Made by a program: the position numbers and the translations under genes. Under the pieces are notes generated by a model. It was not told where the DNA came from and made no database searches. It saw nothing but the letters and a program-made list of their open reading frames with translations. 64,000 nucleotides of DNA from Ceratobasidium sp. AG-K (taxonomy: Eukaryota > Basidiomycota > Agaricomycetes > Cantharellales > Ceratobasidiaceae): assembly GCA_037039685.1 (NCBI GenBank), contig JAWNGF010000006.1, positions 1 through 64,000 on the forward strand. The letters run 5' to 3'. The first letter of the stretch is position 1. The number at the start of each line of letters is the position of its first letter. This document shows, one piece after another, positions 46,073 through 56,989 of the stretch.

Positions 46073-47145
46073 TCAAACAGCAACTGGTGGTACCAGAGGT
46101 TGGTAAGTCAAAAACCATTCTTGATTTTGTGTCATGTGTTTTGACGCTCCCAAATCGAGCAGCCACATGTCTCTAGCTGACTGATTGTCCACAGCTGGCA
46201 TCGCATATATCGATGGCATATCATCGGGTTCTTTGGTTGCAAGAGCCACTTTTGCTGTTTTGGTTTCAGGTGTGTTACTTGATTTGCTCATTTTTGATTC
46301 AGTTGACTTAGCAGCTTGTTGCTTTTGGTGTGGTCCAGTCCCTTTGGCTCTGCCTCCTCTTGCCCAGCATTCCTTCTTGGTGTGCCCAGGCTTGGCACAG
46401 TTGTTGCATAGGGGGCCTTTGGCCTTTTTCTTCCCTTTTGGGTCACTCAGTTTCTTGGATTTTGGCTTTGGTGCTTGAGCAAACATTGCTGTGAGTCCGC
46501 CTCCTGTCTTCCGTTGTTCTTCTTCAGCTAATGTCGCTTTGACAACCATGTTGGGCGTGATGAGGCCAGTCTGAGTGGATGTCTGGATGACCGTGCTGAC
46601 AATCGCATAGGACGGGGGAGCGCATTCATGAAGACTTGCGCAAGCATAAGGTTGGTCACTGCTTCTCTGAGTGTCTTCATCTTGGAGGCGATCAATCAGA
46701 TGTTGTTAAACCCGGCAGATAAGTCTTCTTCCTCCTTGATTTTTGCACTCATGAATTGCTGATAGTAAAAGGATAGAGATTGCATTCCTTTTCCTTCCCA
46801 GCATTCAACAACTTTCATCCATGCTTCATGCGCCAATGTCATCTCAATCACGTTGGCCATTGCTCCGTCTTCCATATTCAAGGTAATCTGAGCGAAGGCA
46901 TCATTGTCTTGCTTCTGCCATTGTTCAATTTCGATTTTATTGGCTGATACTTTGGAAGAGTCCTTTTTCTCAGTCTTGGTGAGCGGTTCAGGCGGTGTTT
47001 CTGTGCCATACGCAATCTTGAGCAGTCCCTGAATTTGCAGGACCGTTGTTTGGCGGAACTTCCACAAGCTATAGTTGGATCTGTCATCCTTCAGGAGCAG
47101 GATCTTGTAAGTTTTCTTGCTAAGGTAAGCGTTGGTCAATGCCAT
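46073..47145 (-). pseudogene. Copia element C gag and protease
   Basis: The gag start MALTNAYLSKKTYKILLLK is at 47145; RSNYSLWKFRQTTVLQIQGL is the Copia gag (UBN2-type) block. A stop at about 46696 and a disordered stretch to 46550 break the frame. The nucleocapsid CNNCAKPGHTKKEC (CX2CX4HX4C) is at about 46360-46400. The protease motif reads WLLDLGASKHMT, with the catalytic DSG changed to DLG, a likely inactivating change. Confidence 0.85.
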
Positions 47146-47174
47146 TGTTGTAGTAGTAATGTTTACAGCGTTTT

Positions 47175-47646
47175 TGTTGCAACCTGCTAATGCCTATGGT
47201 TGATGACTGCTAATGGCCTTTGAGATGTGAGAACAATATGTGATAAGTCTTCTAAGACTCTATCACTAAGGCGGACGAACACTAGTCTTGTCAGTACAAG
47301 TCACTAGCTCCTAAGTCCAAGTGGCTGCACTAAGGGCTAAGTAGCCAAGTGCCTCTGATCACACTGCAGGGAGAGTTGACGAGGCAAAGCAAGCTGGGGA
47401 TGACCATGCTTGCATGCCAGTATATATAGTCAGAGAACAAGTGAGTCATAGTATATACATGAGTCACTTGTCTGAGTCAAAGTCCAAGTCATAAAGGGGC
47501 TGCACAGGCCAGCCAATAGAAGACAGCATGAGTCATATGACTCATGGTAACACATCATCCATACACCTCACTAAACAAGGGAGAGGGCTCTACACAGAGA
47601 AAGGGCACTTAAGGCGCCGGTACAAGCCATGAGACCGCAAACAGAG
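47175..47646 (-). repeat. 3' LTR of element F, left part (split by element E)
   Basis: Begins TGTTGCAACC on the plus strand, with TGAGTCA sites and ends ...GCAAACAGAG at 47646, where E is inserted; the remaining 25 bp are at 55617-55641. CAGAG is duplicated on both sides of E (47642-47646 and 55612-55616). Confidence 0.88.
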
Positions 47647-48136
47647 TGTCGTGACCTGTCCCGCCCTCTCTCTCTGCTTCTGCGGTCTCGTGGCTTGTAC
47701 TGGCGCCTTATGCGCCCTTTCTGTATAGATGTGCCCTCTCCCTTGTTTAAGTGAGGTGTATGGATGACGTGTCACCATGAGTCATATGACTCATGCTGTT
47801 TTCTATTGGCTGGCCCATGCAGCCCCCTTATGACTCGGACTTTGACTCAGGCTTGTGACTCATGTATTTACTATGACTCACTTGCTTTCTGAGTATATAT
47901 ACTGGCTTGCAAGCATGGTCATCCCCAGCTTGCTTCGCCTCATCAACTCTCCCTGCAGTGTGTGATCAGAGGCACTTGGCTACTTAGCCACTTCAGCAGC
48001 CACTTGGGATTTGGAGCTAGGACTTCTACTTAGAAGCTAGCGATTTCCCTTAGCAATTTAGTCTACTTAGACTTATCGCTCACGGTCAACAAGGCGATTA
48101 GCAGTTGTCAACTCTACTACTTAGCAGGTTGCGACA
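47647..48136 (+). repeat. 5' LTR of element E (promoter LTR)
   Basis: 490 bp starting TGTCGTGACC and ending GGTTGCGACA. It lies directly next to the oppositely oriented LTR piece of F, giving a near-complete inverted repeat. Confidence 0.93.
47777..47901 (+). promoter_or_regulatory. LTR promoter: bZIP-type TGACTCA cluster, CCAAT box and TATA box
   Basis: In element E's 5' LTR the perfect 18-bp palindrome ATGAGTCATATGACTCAT lies at 47777-47794 (two bZIP/Gcn4-AP-1-type sites). ATTGG, the reverse of CCAAT, is at 47805-47809. Further TGACTCA sites lie at 47843, 47856 and 47874, and TATATATA at 47894-47901. Five perfect sites precede the TATA box, as expected for an inducible promoter. Sites of the same kind occur in the LTRs of A, F, G and H. 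Confidence 0.65.
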
Positions 48137-48200
48137 TTGCAAAGCAAGCTCCACTTTCCGCTGAGCCACGAGAGAAACAAGGTCACGTGACTTCTCAACA

Positions 48201-50408
48201 ATGAACTCAAGACCCTTGAGCGCAGAGTCAAACAGGCAGGCTACTCAGCCTGAGCCACGAATAGTAGAGGTTCGAACAAACCCTTCAAGAGCATCCAGGG
48301 AACGAGCTGGAGATTGGACGGCACCACTTAGAAGCAACAGCCGAGCCTCAAGGCCACCATCTACCAGCGTCCCAGGAGGAATTGGCAACATAGTCAAAAC
48401 ATCCCAGGAAGAACCCACCAATTCCAATGAACGATCGACATCCCCTACCATCAGGGTGATTGAAATCACAGACAACACGCTGCCACCAATGACTCTACAA
48501 AGGGATCCAGGAACAATAGCCAGCCCACGGGCAATTAGGGTCATTCGACCAATAGGAACAGCACAATTTGGTCAAAGGAACGCAACACCAGGACCATCGA
48601 TACCACCAACAGGTTGGATACCACTACCAGCACCCCTTGGGTCTAGGCAACCCCTCGAAATGCCAAGCTTAGACAATTTTTTCCCACGGGCCACTCCGGC
48701 ACCTTCTACTCCCGGTATAGTTCCTGTGATGTCGGTATTCTCCAGAAGCCAAAGTATGGCAAGCGTTCCCTCCACCTTCGAATCACAAAGGAGCATAGAA
48801 ACTATCTCCGAAGACGAAAGATTGAGAAGGGAAATCATTATTGAAAACACTGATGGACGCGTGGTACAAACATTGGAAAGAATTTTCAATACATTGCAAG
48901 TCCAGTATCAACAAGAAAACGCAGTACAGGCACTCCGCATCGAAGGGCTGGAAAGAAGATGGGATCTTCAGCAGCAGGAAAGCAACAACATGATGCAGCA
49001 GATTGAGCGCATTGCATCCAGAACCAAAGACAGGGTCAACACCTTCTGCGAGCGTCTCCAAAACATTGATTGCGCACAACAAAGGATCAAACAAATATCC
49101 AAACAATCTGTAGAAAACTTTGAGCATATCAAGCAACAATAGGTGGCTCAAAACCAGCTGATTACTCAGAACCTGCAAAATCAAGTAGGACGCATCAACA
49201 GGATGGAAGAAACCATGGGTAGAATGGCTGAGGGAATGAGAAATATCACCCTTGCCCTAGGACAAATCGATGAAGAAGTTGTGGAAGGATTCCAAGATCA
49301 AACCAATCGACTTAGGGAAATCCAGACAGGGGGATGAGAAACGTTCAACCTCCTTGAACAAATTGGAGCTGACGCCCAAGTAGAATCGGATCACAGACGC
49401 AAGGAATCCAGGCGAACTTCCATAGAAGTCCCAAATCCGAGGGAACCTCCCCCACATAGGAGAAACATTTCACCCCAAGGAAGGAGATTGCCCTCATTTG
49501 AGGTGCAAGGACAATCAGGGTACCAGATCAGGGATGAAGGAAGAACCTTTATCGTCCAAACAGGACAAGGTGGAAATGGAAATGGATCAGGCCCACACAT
49601 CAAGATGCCCAAAGCATTTGCAGGAACAAGGGGAACGGCTGCTGAAACATTCCTTGCACGAATGAAAGCTTTTTTCCGCCTGAACCCAACTCAATATGAT
49701 ACGGAGGAACGTCGGATTGTTGCCACCCTTATGAACATGGCAGAAGGCATGGCAGGAAATTGGGCACAACCCGCTCTCAATCAATACAACAACAGGGAAA
49801 ACCATCCTTGGCTGGAATCATGGGAAGCTTTCCAAAACGCCTATGAGAAGCAGTGGAGCAACCCTAGCAAGAAAATCCAAGCAGGACAAGGGATCCAACG
49901 CCTCTATCAAAACAAGTCTGTAGGCGAATACGTCTCTGAATTCCGACTTCTTGCACAAGAACTCGATTGGAACGACGCTGCCCTGATTGCGCGTTTTAGG
50001 CAAGGACTGAGCAGACTCATCAAAGCAGAACTTGTCCGCGAAGAACTCAGGGATAGAAGGACCGCTGCACAGAAGGATCTAGCAGGATGGATCGATACTG
50101 CCCTTCAAACCGAAGAAATCCAGAAGCTCACCAATCTGCAAAGCAAAGGAAAGAGGGAAGACAAGGCCGAGGGATCCAAACCTTCCAAACAAGTGAAAGG
50201 AGATCTCGTCCTGAAGGCTGAGAAAACACGCCGCAAGGAAAACAACCTCTGCATCAAATGTGGAGAAGCGGGACACGCAATTGCTGATTGCAAAAAGGAA
50301 TGGACCTACAAAGACAAGGGAAAGGCACCGGTGAAAGGAAAAGCCGGCAAAATGAAGGAAGGAGAAGCAGAGGAAACCAAGTCCACCGACTCGGAGTCGG
50401 AAAACTAG
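48201..50408 (+). pseudogene. Element E gag
   Basis: Start MNSRPLSAESNRQATQPEP at 48201. The body matches A gag (FNTLQVQYQQENAVQALRIE; FLARMKAFFRLNPTQYDTEE; GIQRLYQNKSVGEYVSEF) and the zinc knuckle CIKCGEAGHAIADC is in frame here (about 50250-50290). Two in-frame stops interrupt the middle: TAG at about 49141 and TGA at about 49336, the latter where A has Arg. The frame ends ESEN with TAG at 50406-50408, before pol in the -1 frame. Confidence 0.83.
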
Positions 50409-53400
50409 ATGGGCGTCTCTCCACCATGTGTGAAGATGCCCCGATACCCTCTCTGCGAAATGTATACTACTGCAAAGCCACAAATGAATCACCCATGGTA
50501 TATGCACAAGCAGAGGGAATCACGGAAAACATCTCAACTCTCATCGACTCCGGTTCCAGTAGAAACTTCATCGACCTGAACTTTGCAAAGAAAAACAACA
50601 TTCCTTTGATCCCTTTACAAACTCCTAGAAACGTGGAGATGATCGATGGAAAAACCCAAAAAGACCTTATCCGACACCGTTGCAAATTGAAATTTGATAT
50701 TGAAGGAAGAACTTTCAATCAAAGATTCTATGTCATGCCAACAGGAACTCAGCCTATGATCCTTGGTATGACATGGTTGAAGGAAACAAACCCCGAAATT
50801 TCCTGGGCCCCATTCTCTATCAAATGGAGAAAGGAGCTCGACATCCAAGCAAAAGCAGGGATATCACAAGAACTTCCTGAAGAACTCAAGGACTTTGCTG
50901 ATGTCTTTGATGAGGAACAATACAACAAATTGCCAGAACACAGGGAATGGGACTGCAAAATTGACTTCTACGACAACAATAGGCTTCCAAAACCAAGGAA
51001 AGCTTATCCCCTCTCACCAAGAGAAAGGGAAGCCACAAAAGAGTATTTGAAATCAGAACTCAAGTCAGGAAGAATTAGACCCAGCAACTCCCCCGTTGCC
51101 GCTAGTCTATTCTTTGTCACAAAAGCTTTGAAACCAGGACAGACTGTCCCTGACCTGAGACCAGTTGTCAACTACAGAGGGGCAAACGCAGAAACCATCC
51201 TGGATTGCTACCCCATACCCTTGATGGATGAACTTCTGGAAATCTTCAAAAAGACTAGTGACAAATCGAATGAAGAACTTTTCATCACCTCCCTGGACCT
51301 GAAAAACGGTTTCTGGAACATGAGAATTAGAGAAGGAGATGAATGGAAAACAGCATTCAGCACCTCTGAAGGTCTCTTTGAATACACTGTGATGGCCTTT
51401 GGTCTGAAAAACGCACCTTCGACCTTCCAAAGAATGATGGACAACATCTTCAGAGACAAGATCGGAAAAAAGATGGTAGTCTACATCGACGACATCTTGA
51501 TCATCTCTAGGGGAAGAAATCAACACACTTTGGACATCAGAGAAGTCCTCGAAAGACTACGAAAAAACAATCTGTATGGCAACCTCAAAAAGTGTACTTT
51601 TTATGGCAAAAAAGCCGATTGGGTGGGATTTGTTGTGGACAAAAATGGTATCTCCATGAACAAAGACAAAATCAAGACTATCCAGGAATGGCCGGTTCCG
51701 AAAACCGTCAAGCAACTGCAAGCTTTTATCGGCTTCTGCAACTTCTACAGAAGATTTGTGGTTTCCTTCTTCTCTATTGTCAAACCGCTTACCCAGCTTA
51801 CACGAAAGGACCAGAAATGGGAATGGAAGGAAGTGCATCAAGAAGCTTTCGAAAACCTGAAGAAAATGATCTCGGAAGAACCAGTACTGGCACATCCAGA
51901 TGAATCAAAACAATACTTCCTAGAGACTGATGCCTCAGGAGTCGCTTTAGGAGCAATCCTTAGCCAACGACAAGACAACGGTTACTTGCACCCTATTGGC
52001 TTCCTCTCCAAGAGCTTCAAGGATGTGGAGTTGAACTATGACACACACGACAAGGAACTGTTCGCTATCATCGAAGCACTGAGACACTGGTGCATTCACC
52101 TTGAAGGAACAAAGGAACCAGTGATCATCTACACGGACCACAAAAACTTGACATACTGGAAGGACTCTTTCAATTTCAACCGAAGACACCACAGATGGCT
52201 TCTGATGCTAGCAAGTTACAATTTCGAGATCCACTATCAGCCTGGAAAGATGTCAGAGAAACCGGATATTCTTTCTAGAAGAAGCAACTATGGGGATATA
52301 GCGTCGGCGGAACAAACTATGATATCCGCTGAGCGGTTCAAGGGTTTTGCTGCCTTGATGGGGTCCAACCTCATGACTGACCTCAAGGAAGCACAAATAG
52401 AAGATGAAAGTCTACAAACCTTGATTACCAGCACAAAAGAAAAAGATTCTCTTCCGCCTTCGGTGAAGAAACAGTTCAAGGACTACAAATGGGAGGAGAA
52501 CCTTCTATGGTACCAAGGAAGAATTGTTGTTCCAGACGAAAAAGATATCAAACTCAAACTATTACAACTGCACCATGACACACCCATGGCAGGTCACCAA
52601 GGACACGCTAGAACCCTAGAACTCCTATCTAGAAGGTACTATTGGCCTGGGATGAAAGCTCAAGTCAACCACTTTGTTGAAAGCTGTGAAATCTGCCAAA
52701 GAGGGAAGGGAAGCAAAGGACACCTGCCGCTCAAACCCTTACCCATCCCGGAAAAACCCTGGGAAAACATTGCTTATGATTTTATCGTGAAACTCCCAAA
52801 GTCTGAAGGGTTTGACAGCGTCCTTGTCGTGGTAGATTGCTTTTCCAGAATGGCACATTTCATCGCTAGCAACGAAGCCACAAACTCAGAACAACTTGCT
52901 GACATCTTCATCAAAGAAGTATGGCGACTCCATGGTTTCCCAAAAACCACTGTCTCTGATAGAGGAACAACTTTCAAGTCTCACTTCCTGGAGGTGGTGT
53001 ACAAAAGACTCAATATCCAACCAACCTTCAGCACGGCCTTCCACCCTGAAACCAATGGCCTTGCGGAAAAAACAAACCAATGGCTAGAAGGATGGCTGAG
53101 AGTATTTTGCAACCACCAACAAGACGACTGGGCCAAGTGGCTACCCATTGCAGAATTCTGTCACAACAATCACAAAAATCGCATGACAAACAAGTCACCC
53201 TTTGAGATTGTCTACGGGATGACTCCAAAATGGACTATTGAGGACTACATGACTCACTCGCCGGAAGGCGACAAATGGACAAACAATATGGAGGCTGTGT
53301 GGGAAGAAGCAAAAGCCATGATGGAATACCATCAAACAAAGGAAGAACTTCCAAAAAAGCAATACAAGGAAGGGGACAACATGTGGCTCCTGACCACCAA

Positions 53401-53910
53401 CATCAAAACCAGGCACCCAAGCAAAAAGCTTGATGACAAAAAGACCAGTCCCTTTGTTGTCAAGAAACAAATCTCTTCACACGCATACCAACTTGACCTC
53501 CCCAAGTCCATGAAAATACATGACATCTTCCATGGAAACATGTTGACTCACTACAAGGAAGATCAGGATTTCCATCGGAACCAACCCTGACCTCCGCCGA
53601 TCATTACAAAAGAAGGAGAGGAGGAATATGAGGTAGAAAGGATCATTGATTGGCATCAAGACCCTGACGGGTTGAAATATTGCATCAGATGGAAAGGATA
53701 TGGGCCTCTAGAAGACACAGAAGAACGGGCAGAGAAATTTGCCGATATGACTCCAGTGATGAGAAAGTTCCAGAAGGACTTTCCCACCAGCCCTCTTCCT
53801 CCAAATTTCAAACCACAAGAATACAAAAGAACAAGAGGAAAGGCAGCTGAAGTCCTCATCCCAGCTACTCAGCCCACTCACACCAGTCCGCTCTTAGCCC
53901 ACTCTCCCAC
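50288..53910 (+). pseudogene. Element E pol, one TGA before the chromodomain
   Basis: Open for 1100 codons (50288-53590): protease LIDSGSSRNFI (DSG about residue 87-89), RT SLDLKNGFWN and VVYIDDILIIS (YIDD 399-402), RNase H LETDASGVALGA and THDKELFAI, integrase HHDTPMAGHQGHART, ESCEICQRGKG, DDE core YDFIVKLPKSEGFDSVLVVV, TTVSDRGTTF, HPETNGLAEKTNQ. A TGA at 53588-53590 follows NQP, where A continues through Arg/Pro codons; the chromodomain frame (EYEVERIIDWHQDPDG, IRWKGYGPLEDTEERA) continues from 53591. RT differs from the family consensus at several places (NYRGAN instead of DYRGAN; DCYPIP instead of DRYPIP). The coordinates end before the P/S/T tail that overlaps ORF3. Confidence 0.85.
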
Positions 53911-53943
53911 TGTTTTTGCAAAAAACTCCTTTTATCCTTTGCA

Positions 53944-55080
53944 ATGGCCCCTATCCGCTCCAACAACACTGCCGCTGCCGCCCGTCTTGCCTCCTACCGG
54001 CTCAGTGCCGCCTATGGCAAGGCCATCATGGCTGGAGGACCTGGCGAATTCGCCATCAACTGCAGGGCTACAGCGCCCTGGGCCCTCAAGGGGGCCAGGA
54101 AACTGGCCAACGACCTCAAGCCTGGGGTCCACCTTGGCTACATCCCCCTCGCCAAACAAGGCGACCTCAAGTGGGATGAGGAACGAAAGTCCCTCATCCA
54201 CCCCCAACTTGGCTCCCTCCTCTGGGTTAGCCACCCCAACGCCCGGCCCTCAGACCTGACCAACATTGGTCGCAGCAAATATTACCACTGCTGAGGATGC
54301 GTTGGACTTACCGTCCATGACGTGGTCACCAAGAGCGCGGACGCCTGGAACAGGGACACCGGCTACAAATGGGAAGGTGACAAGTGGTTCAAGCGCAAAA
54401 CCCACCCCCGCATTGCCTTGGCCAACGGAGGACACGTCGACAACAACGGAATCTGGTGGAGCGATTGCTCCTACAATTTCACCAGCAGTTGGCCCGCCCC
54501 CTGTGAGTGGCAGAAAAAGCCTGAACCACCAGTCGCTGACAACACATACCCCGAAACTCCCCTCTCCAATATCAACTGGTCAAAAGGCGCCAACGAAACC
54601 AACCTGCCCATGGAGCCAGGCGAAATCAAGGAGGAGACGGTCAATGTCCCCCCCCCTCCTGCCATCACCAACGAAGATGCCAAGCGAGTTGAACGGGAGT
54701 GGAACGCGACCTTGGACAGGGCCCGGGAGAATGTCGAGGCCCTCATCGCCGATGTCGGGCAGGCAATTGCCAAGCTCAAGCCCCACCCACCGGCCGATTG
54801 CATGCCTTGCGACGCCAATGTCCTGGAGGCCTACCGCCTCGTCCAGTGCGGATCCTGGTCAGTTGACCAGCTCAACAAATGGCTCGACCACCAACATGAG
54901 CAGTGGGCACTCCGCGAGCAGCAAGAACTCAAGCGCCTCCAACAACGGCACCAGGAGGAGCTTGACAAGCTCTACCAGGAAAAGTGGGACCGCATGAACG
55001 AGGTCCTCAAATCAGACATGCGAAACCTGGCGGAACGTGTTGGCTGGCTGGAGTTGAAGGAATGGGTCGCCTGCAGATAG
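53944..55080 (+). pseudogene. Element E ORF3 with one TGA
   Basis: A 378-codon reading frame, MAPIRSNNTAAAARLASYRL, close to A ORF3. One TGA at 54292-54294 lies after KYYHC, where the other copies have Arg (CRGC). Downstream parts are intact: KSADAWNRDTGYKWEGDKWF, DCMPCDANVLEAYRLVQCGS, QLNKWLDHQHEQWAL and the coiled coil ending ERVGWLELKEWVACR. The pol frame (-1 relation) stays open beneath it to 54997 except for a TGA at 54257-54259. Confidence 0.78.
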
Positions 55081-55120
55081 GCCCAGGCGCTCCACTACCT
55101 GGCCCTATGTGGGGGGGCAA

Positions 55121-55611
55121 TGTCGTGACCTGTCCCGCCCTCTCTCTCTGCTTCTGTGGTCTCATGGCTTGTACTGGTGCCTTATGCGCCCTTTCTGTAT
55201 AGATGTGCCCTCTCCCTCGTTTAAGTGAGGTGTATGGATGACGTGTCACCATGAGTCATATGACTCATGCCGTTTTCTATTGGCTGGCCTACGCAGCCCT
55301 CTTTATGACTCGGACTTTGACTCAGACTTGTGACTCATGTATTTACTATGACTCACCTGTTCTCTGAGTATATATACTGGCTTGCAAGCATGGTCATCCC
55401 CAGCTTGCTTTGCCTCGTCAACTCTCCCTGCAGTGTGTGATCAGAGGCACTTGGCTACTTAGCCACTTCAGCAGCCACTTGGGATTTGGAGCTAGGACTT
55501 CTACTTAGAAGCTAGCAATTTCCCTTAGCAATTTAGTCTACTTAGACTTATCGCTCACGGTCAACAAGGCGATTAGCAGTCGTCAACTCTACTACTTAGC
55601 AGGTTGCGACA
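55121..55611 (+). repeat. 3' LTR of element E
   Basis: 491 bp; followed by the second CAGAG at 55612-55616 and the remaining 25 bp of the F LTR. Confidence 0.93.
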
Positions 55612-55616
55612 CAGAG

Positions 55617-55641
55617 GCAGAGGGAGGGACGGGTCACAACA
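55617..55641 (-). repeat. 3' LTR of element F, right remnant
   Basis: 25 bp (GCAGAGGGAGGGACGGGTCA followed by CAACA) completing the F LTR split by E, followed by the polypurine tract. Confidence 0.82.
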
Positions 55642-55681
55642 TTGCCCCCCCACAAAGGCGAGTGTAGTGGAGTGCACTTGC

Positions 55682-56866
55682 CTATTTGTGGGCGACCCAT
55701 TCCTTAAGCTCCAGCCACCCAACATGTTCCGCAAGAGCACGCATGTCCACTTTGAGGACCTTGTTCATATGGTCCCACTTCTCCTGGTAGAGGTGGTCAA
55801 GCTCCTCTTGGTGCTGCTCTTGTAGGCGCTTGAGCTTTGCTGTTTCCCGTTGGGACCACTGTTCTTGCCTGTGGTCAAGCCATTTGTTGAGCTGCTCGAC
55901 GCTCCAGGAACCGCATTGGACGAGGTGGTAAGTCTTGAGGACGTTGGCATTGCACGGCATTTGGTCAGCTGGTGGGTGCGGTTCCATGTTGGCAATGGCA
56001 TTGCCAATGTTGGCAATGAGAGCCTCAACATTTGCTCGGGCCTTGTCCAAAGTAGCCTCCCAATCTCATTTGACTTGTTTGGCCTCTTTGTCAGTGATGT
56101 GAGGAGGGGCAGGGAGGTCATACCTGCCCTTGGAGTTTGGTGGTGTGGGGGGAACTTTGACCGCTTCCTCCCTGTCGTCTTCCATTGGCTGTCCTGCCAG
56201 GTTGACAAATCCGCTTCTGTCAGCATCTTTTGACCAGTCAACAGTGTTGAAGGGGGGGTCGTCTCTTGGGTAAGTCTTTGCGGGGCCAGGTATTTGTTCA
56301 AACTCACATTCTGTTGGCCACCCAGACTCAAAGTCTGTGGCACATGGGTGCCACCATATCCCCTCCTTGTTGCAATGTCCATCTTTGTCAAGGGCCAGGC
56401 AAGGGTTGTCTTCTTGCTTGAACCACTCGTCACCTTCCCATTTGAAACCAGTGTCATGGTTCCAGGCGTCCACACTCTTGAGGACAACATCGTGGACGGT
56501 GAGTCCGATACAACCACGGCAGTGGTAATATTTGTTGCACCCAATGTTGGTGGGGTTGGAAGGCCTGGAGTGGGGGTGGCTGACCCAGAGGAGGGAGCCA
56601 AGGCGAGGGGTAATGAGGGACCTATGCTGTTTGTCCCATTTGGTGGTTGCCCGCTCTTGTAGGGGAATGTACCCCAACTGGACGCCAGGTTCAAGGGCCT
56701 CAGCAAGTGCCTTGGCCTTGTTGAGGGACCAGGGAGCGGTGTCCCGGTTGTTGATGGCAAATTCGCCTGGTCCGGCAAGCTTGAGGGCTTTTCTGTAGGC
56801 CCTGGCTTTCTTGTAGTTGGGGACCCGGGTGACGGCAGAGGCAGCAGTGGTGCAAGTGGCAGGCAT
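55682..56866 (-). pseudogene. Element F ORF3 with one TGA
   Basis: Subfamily II form of ORF3, 394 codons, start MPATCTTAASAVTRVPN at 56866. It shares GPGEFAIN-R-TAPWSL, KWDKQHRSL, LGSLLWVSHP, KYYHCRGCIGLTVHDVV, KSVDAWNHDTGFKWEGDEWF and QLNKWLDHRQEQW with A, E and G. The DNA is strongly diverged while these blocks are kept. A TGA at about 56065 follows KEAKQVK, where other copies have Arg. The overlapping pol frame is open from the window-visible chromodomain to 55765. Confidence 0.78.
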
Positions 56867-56989
56867 AGTTGCTTGGAAAAAAGGTTTTTTTGTGGTGGGG
56901 AAGTGTTTGGCAGAGAACTAGTGGCAGTTTGCTGGAAGGCTGGAGTGATGATTTCTGCTGCCTTTCCTTTTGCTTTTTTGTACTCTGAG

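Larger units (their letters stand above)
27570..47174 (-). mobile_element. Ty1/Copia element C (oldest, 5' end outside window)
   Basis: Domain order GAG-PR-INT-RT-RH on the minus strand, a left LTR starting TGTTGAATATTC at 27819, and interruption by element B (at pol's end) and by element F at 47175 (in the leader, about 30 nt upstream of the gag ATG). Since both insertions lie inside it, it is older than both. The 5' LTR should lie to the right beyond F, outside the window. Confidence 0.85.
47647..55611 (+). mobile_element. Ty3/Gypsy element E inserted in the LTR of F
   Basis: A plus-strand element of 8.0 kb, LTRs 47647-48136 (490 bp) and 55121-55611 (491 bp), TSD CAGAG on both sides. It encodes gag, pol and ORF3. 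The LTRs differ at about 17 sites, all transitions by eye, so it is older than A. A polypurine tract GGGGGGGCAA (55111-55120) precedes the 3' LTR. Confidence 0.93.

Noticed and set aside
50285..50408. Classical -1 slippery heptamer (X XXY YYZ) in the gag-pol overlap
   Set aside because: None found in the right frame. Reported only as an open question.
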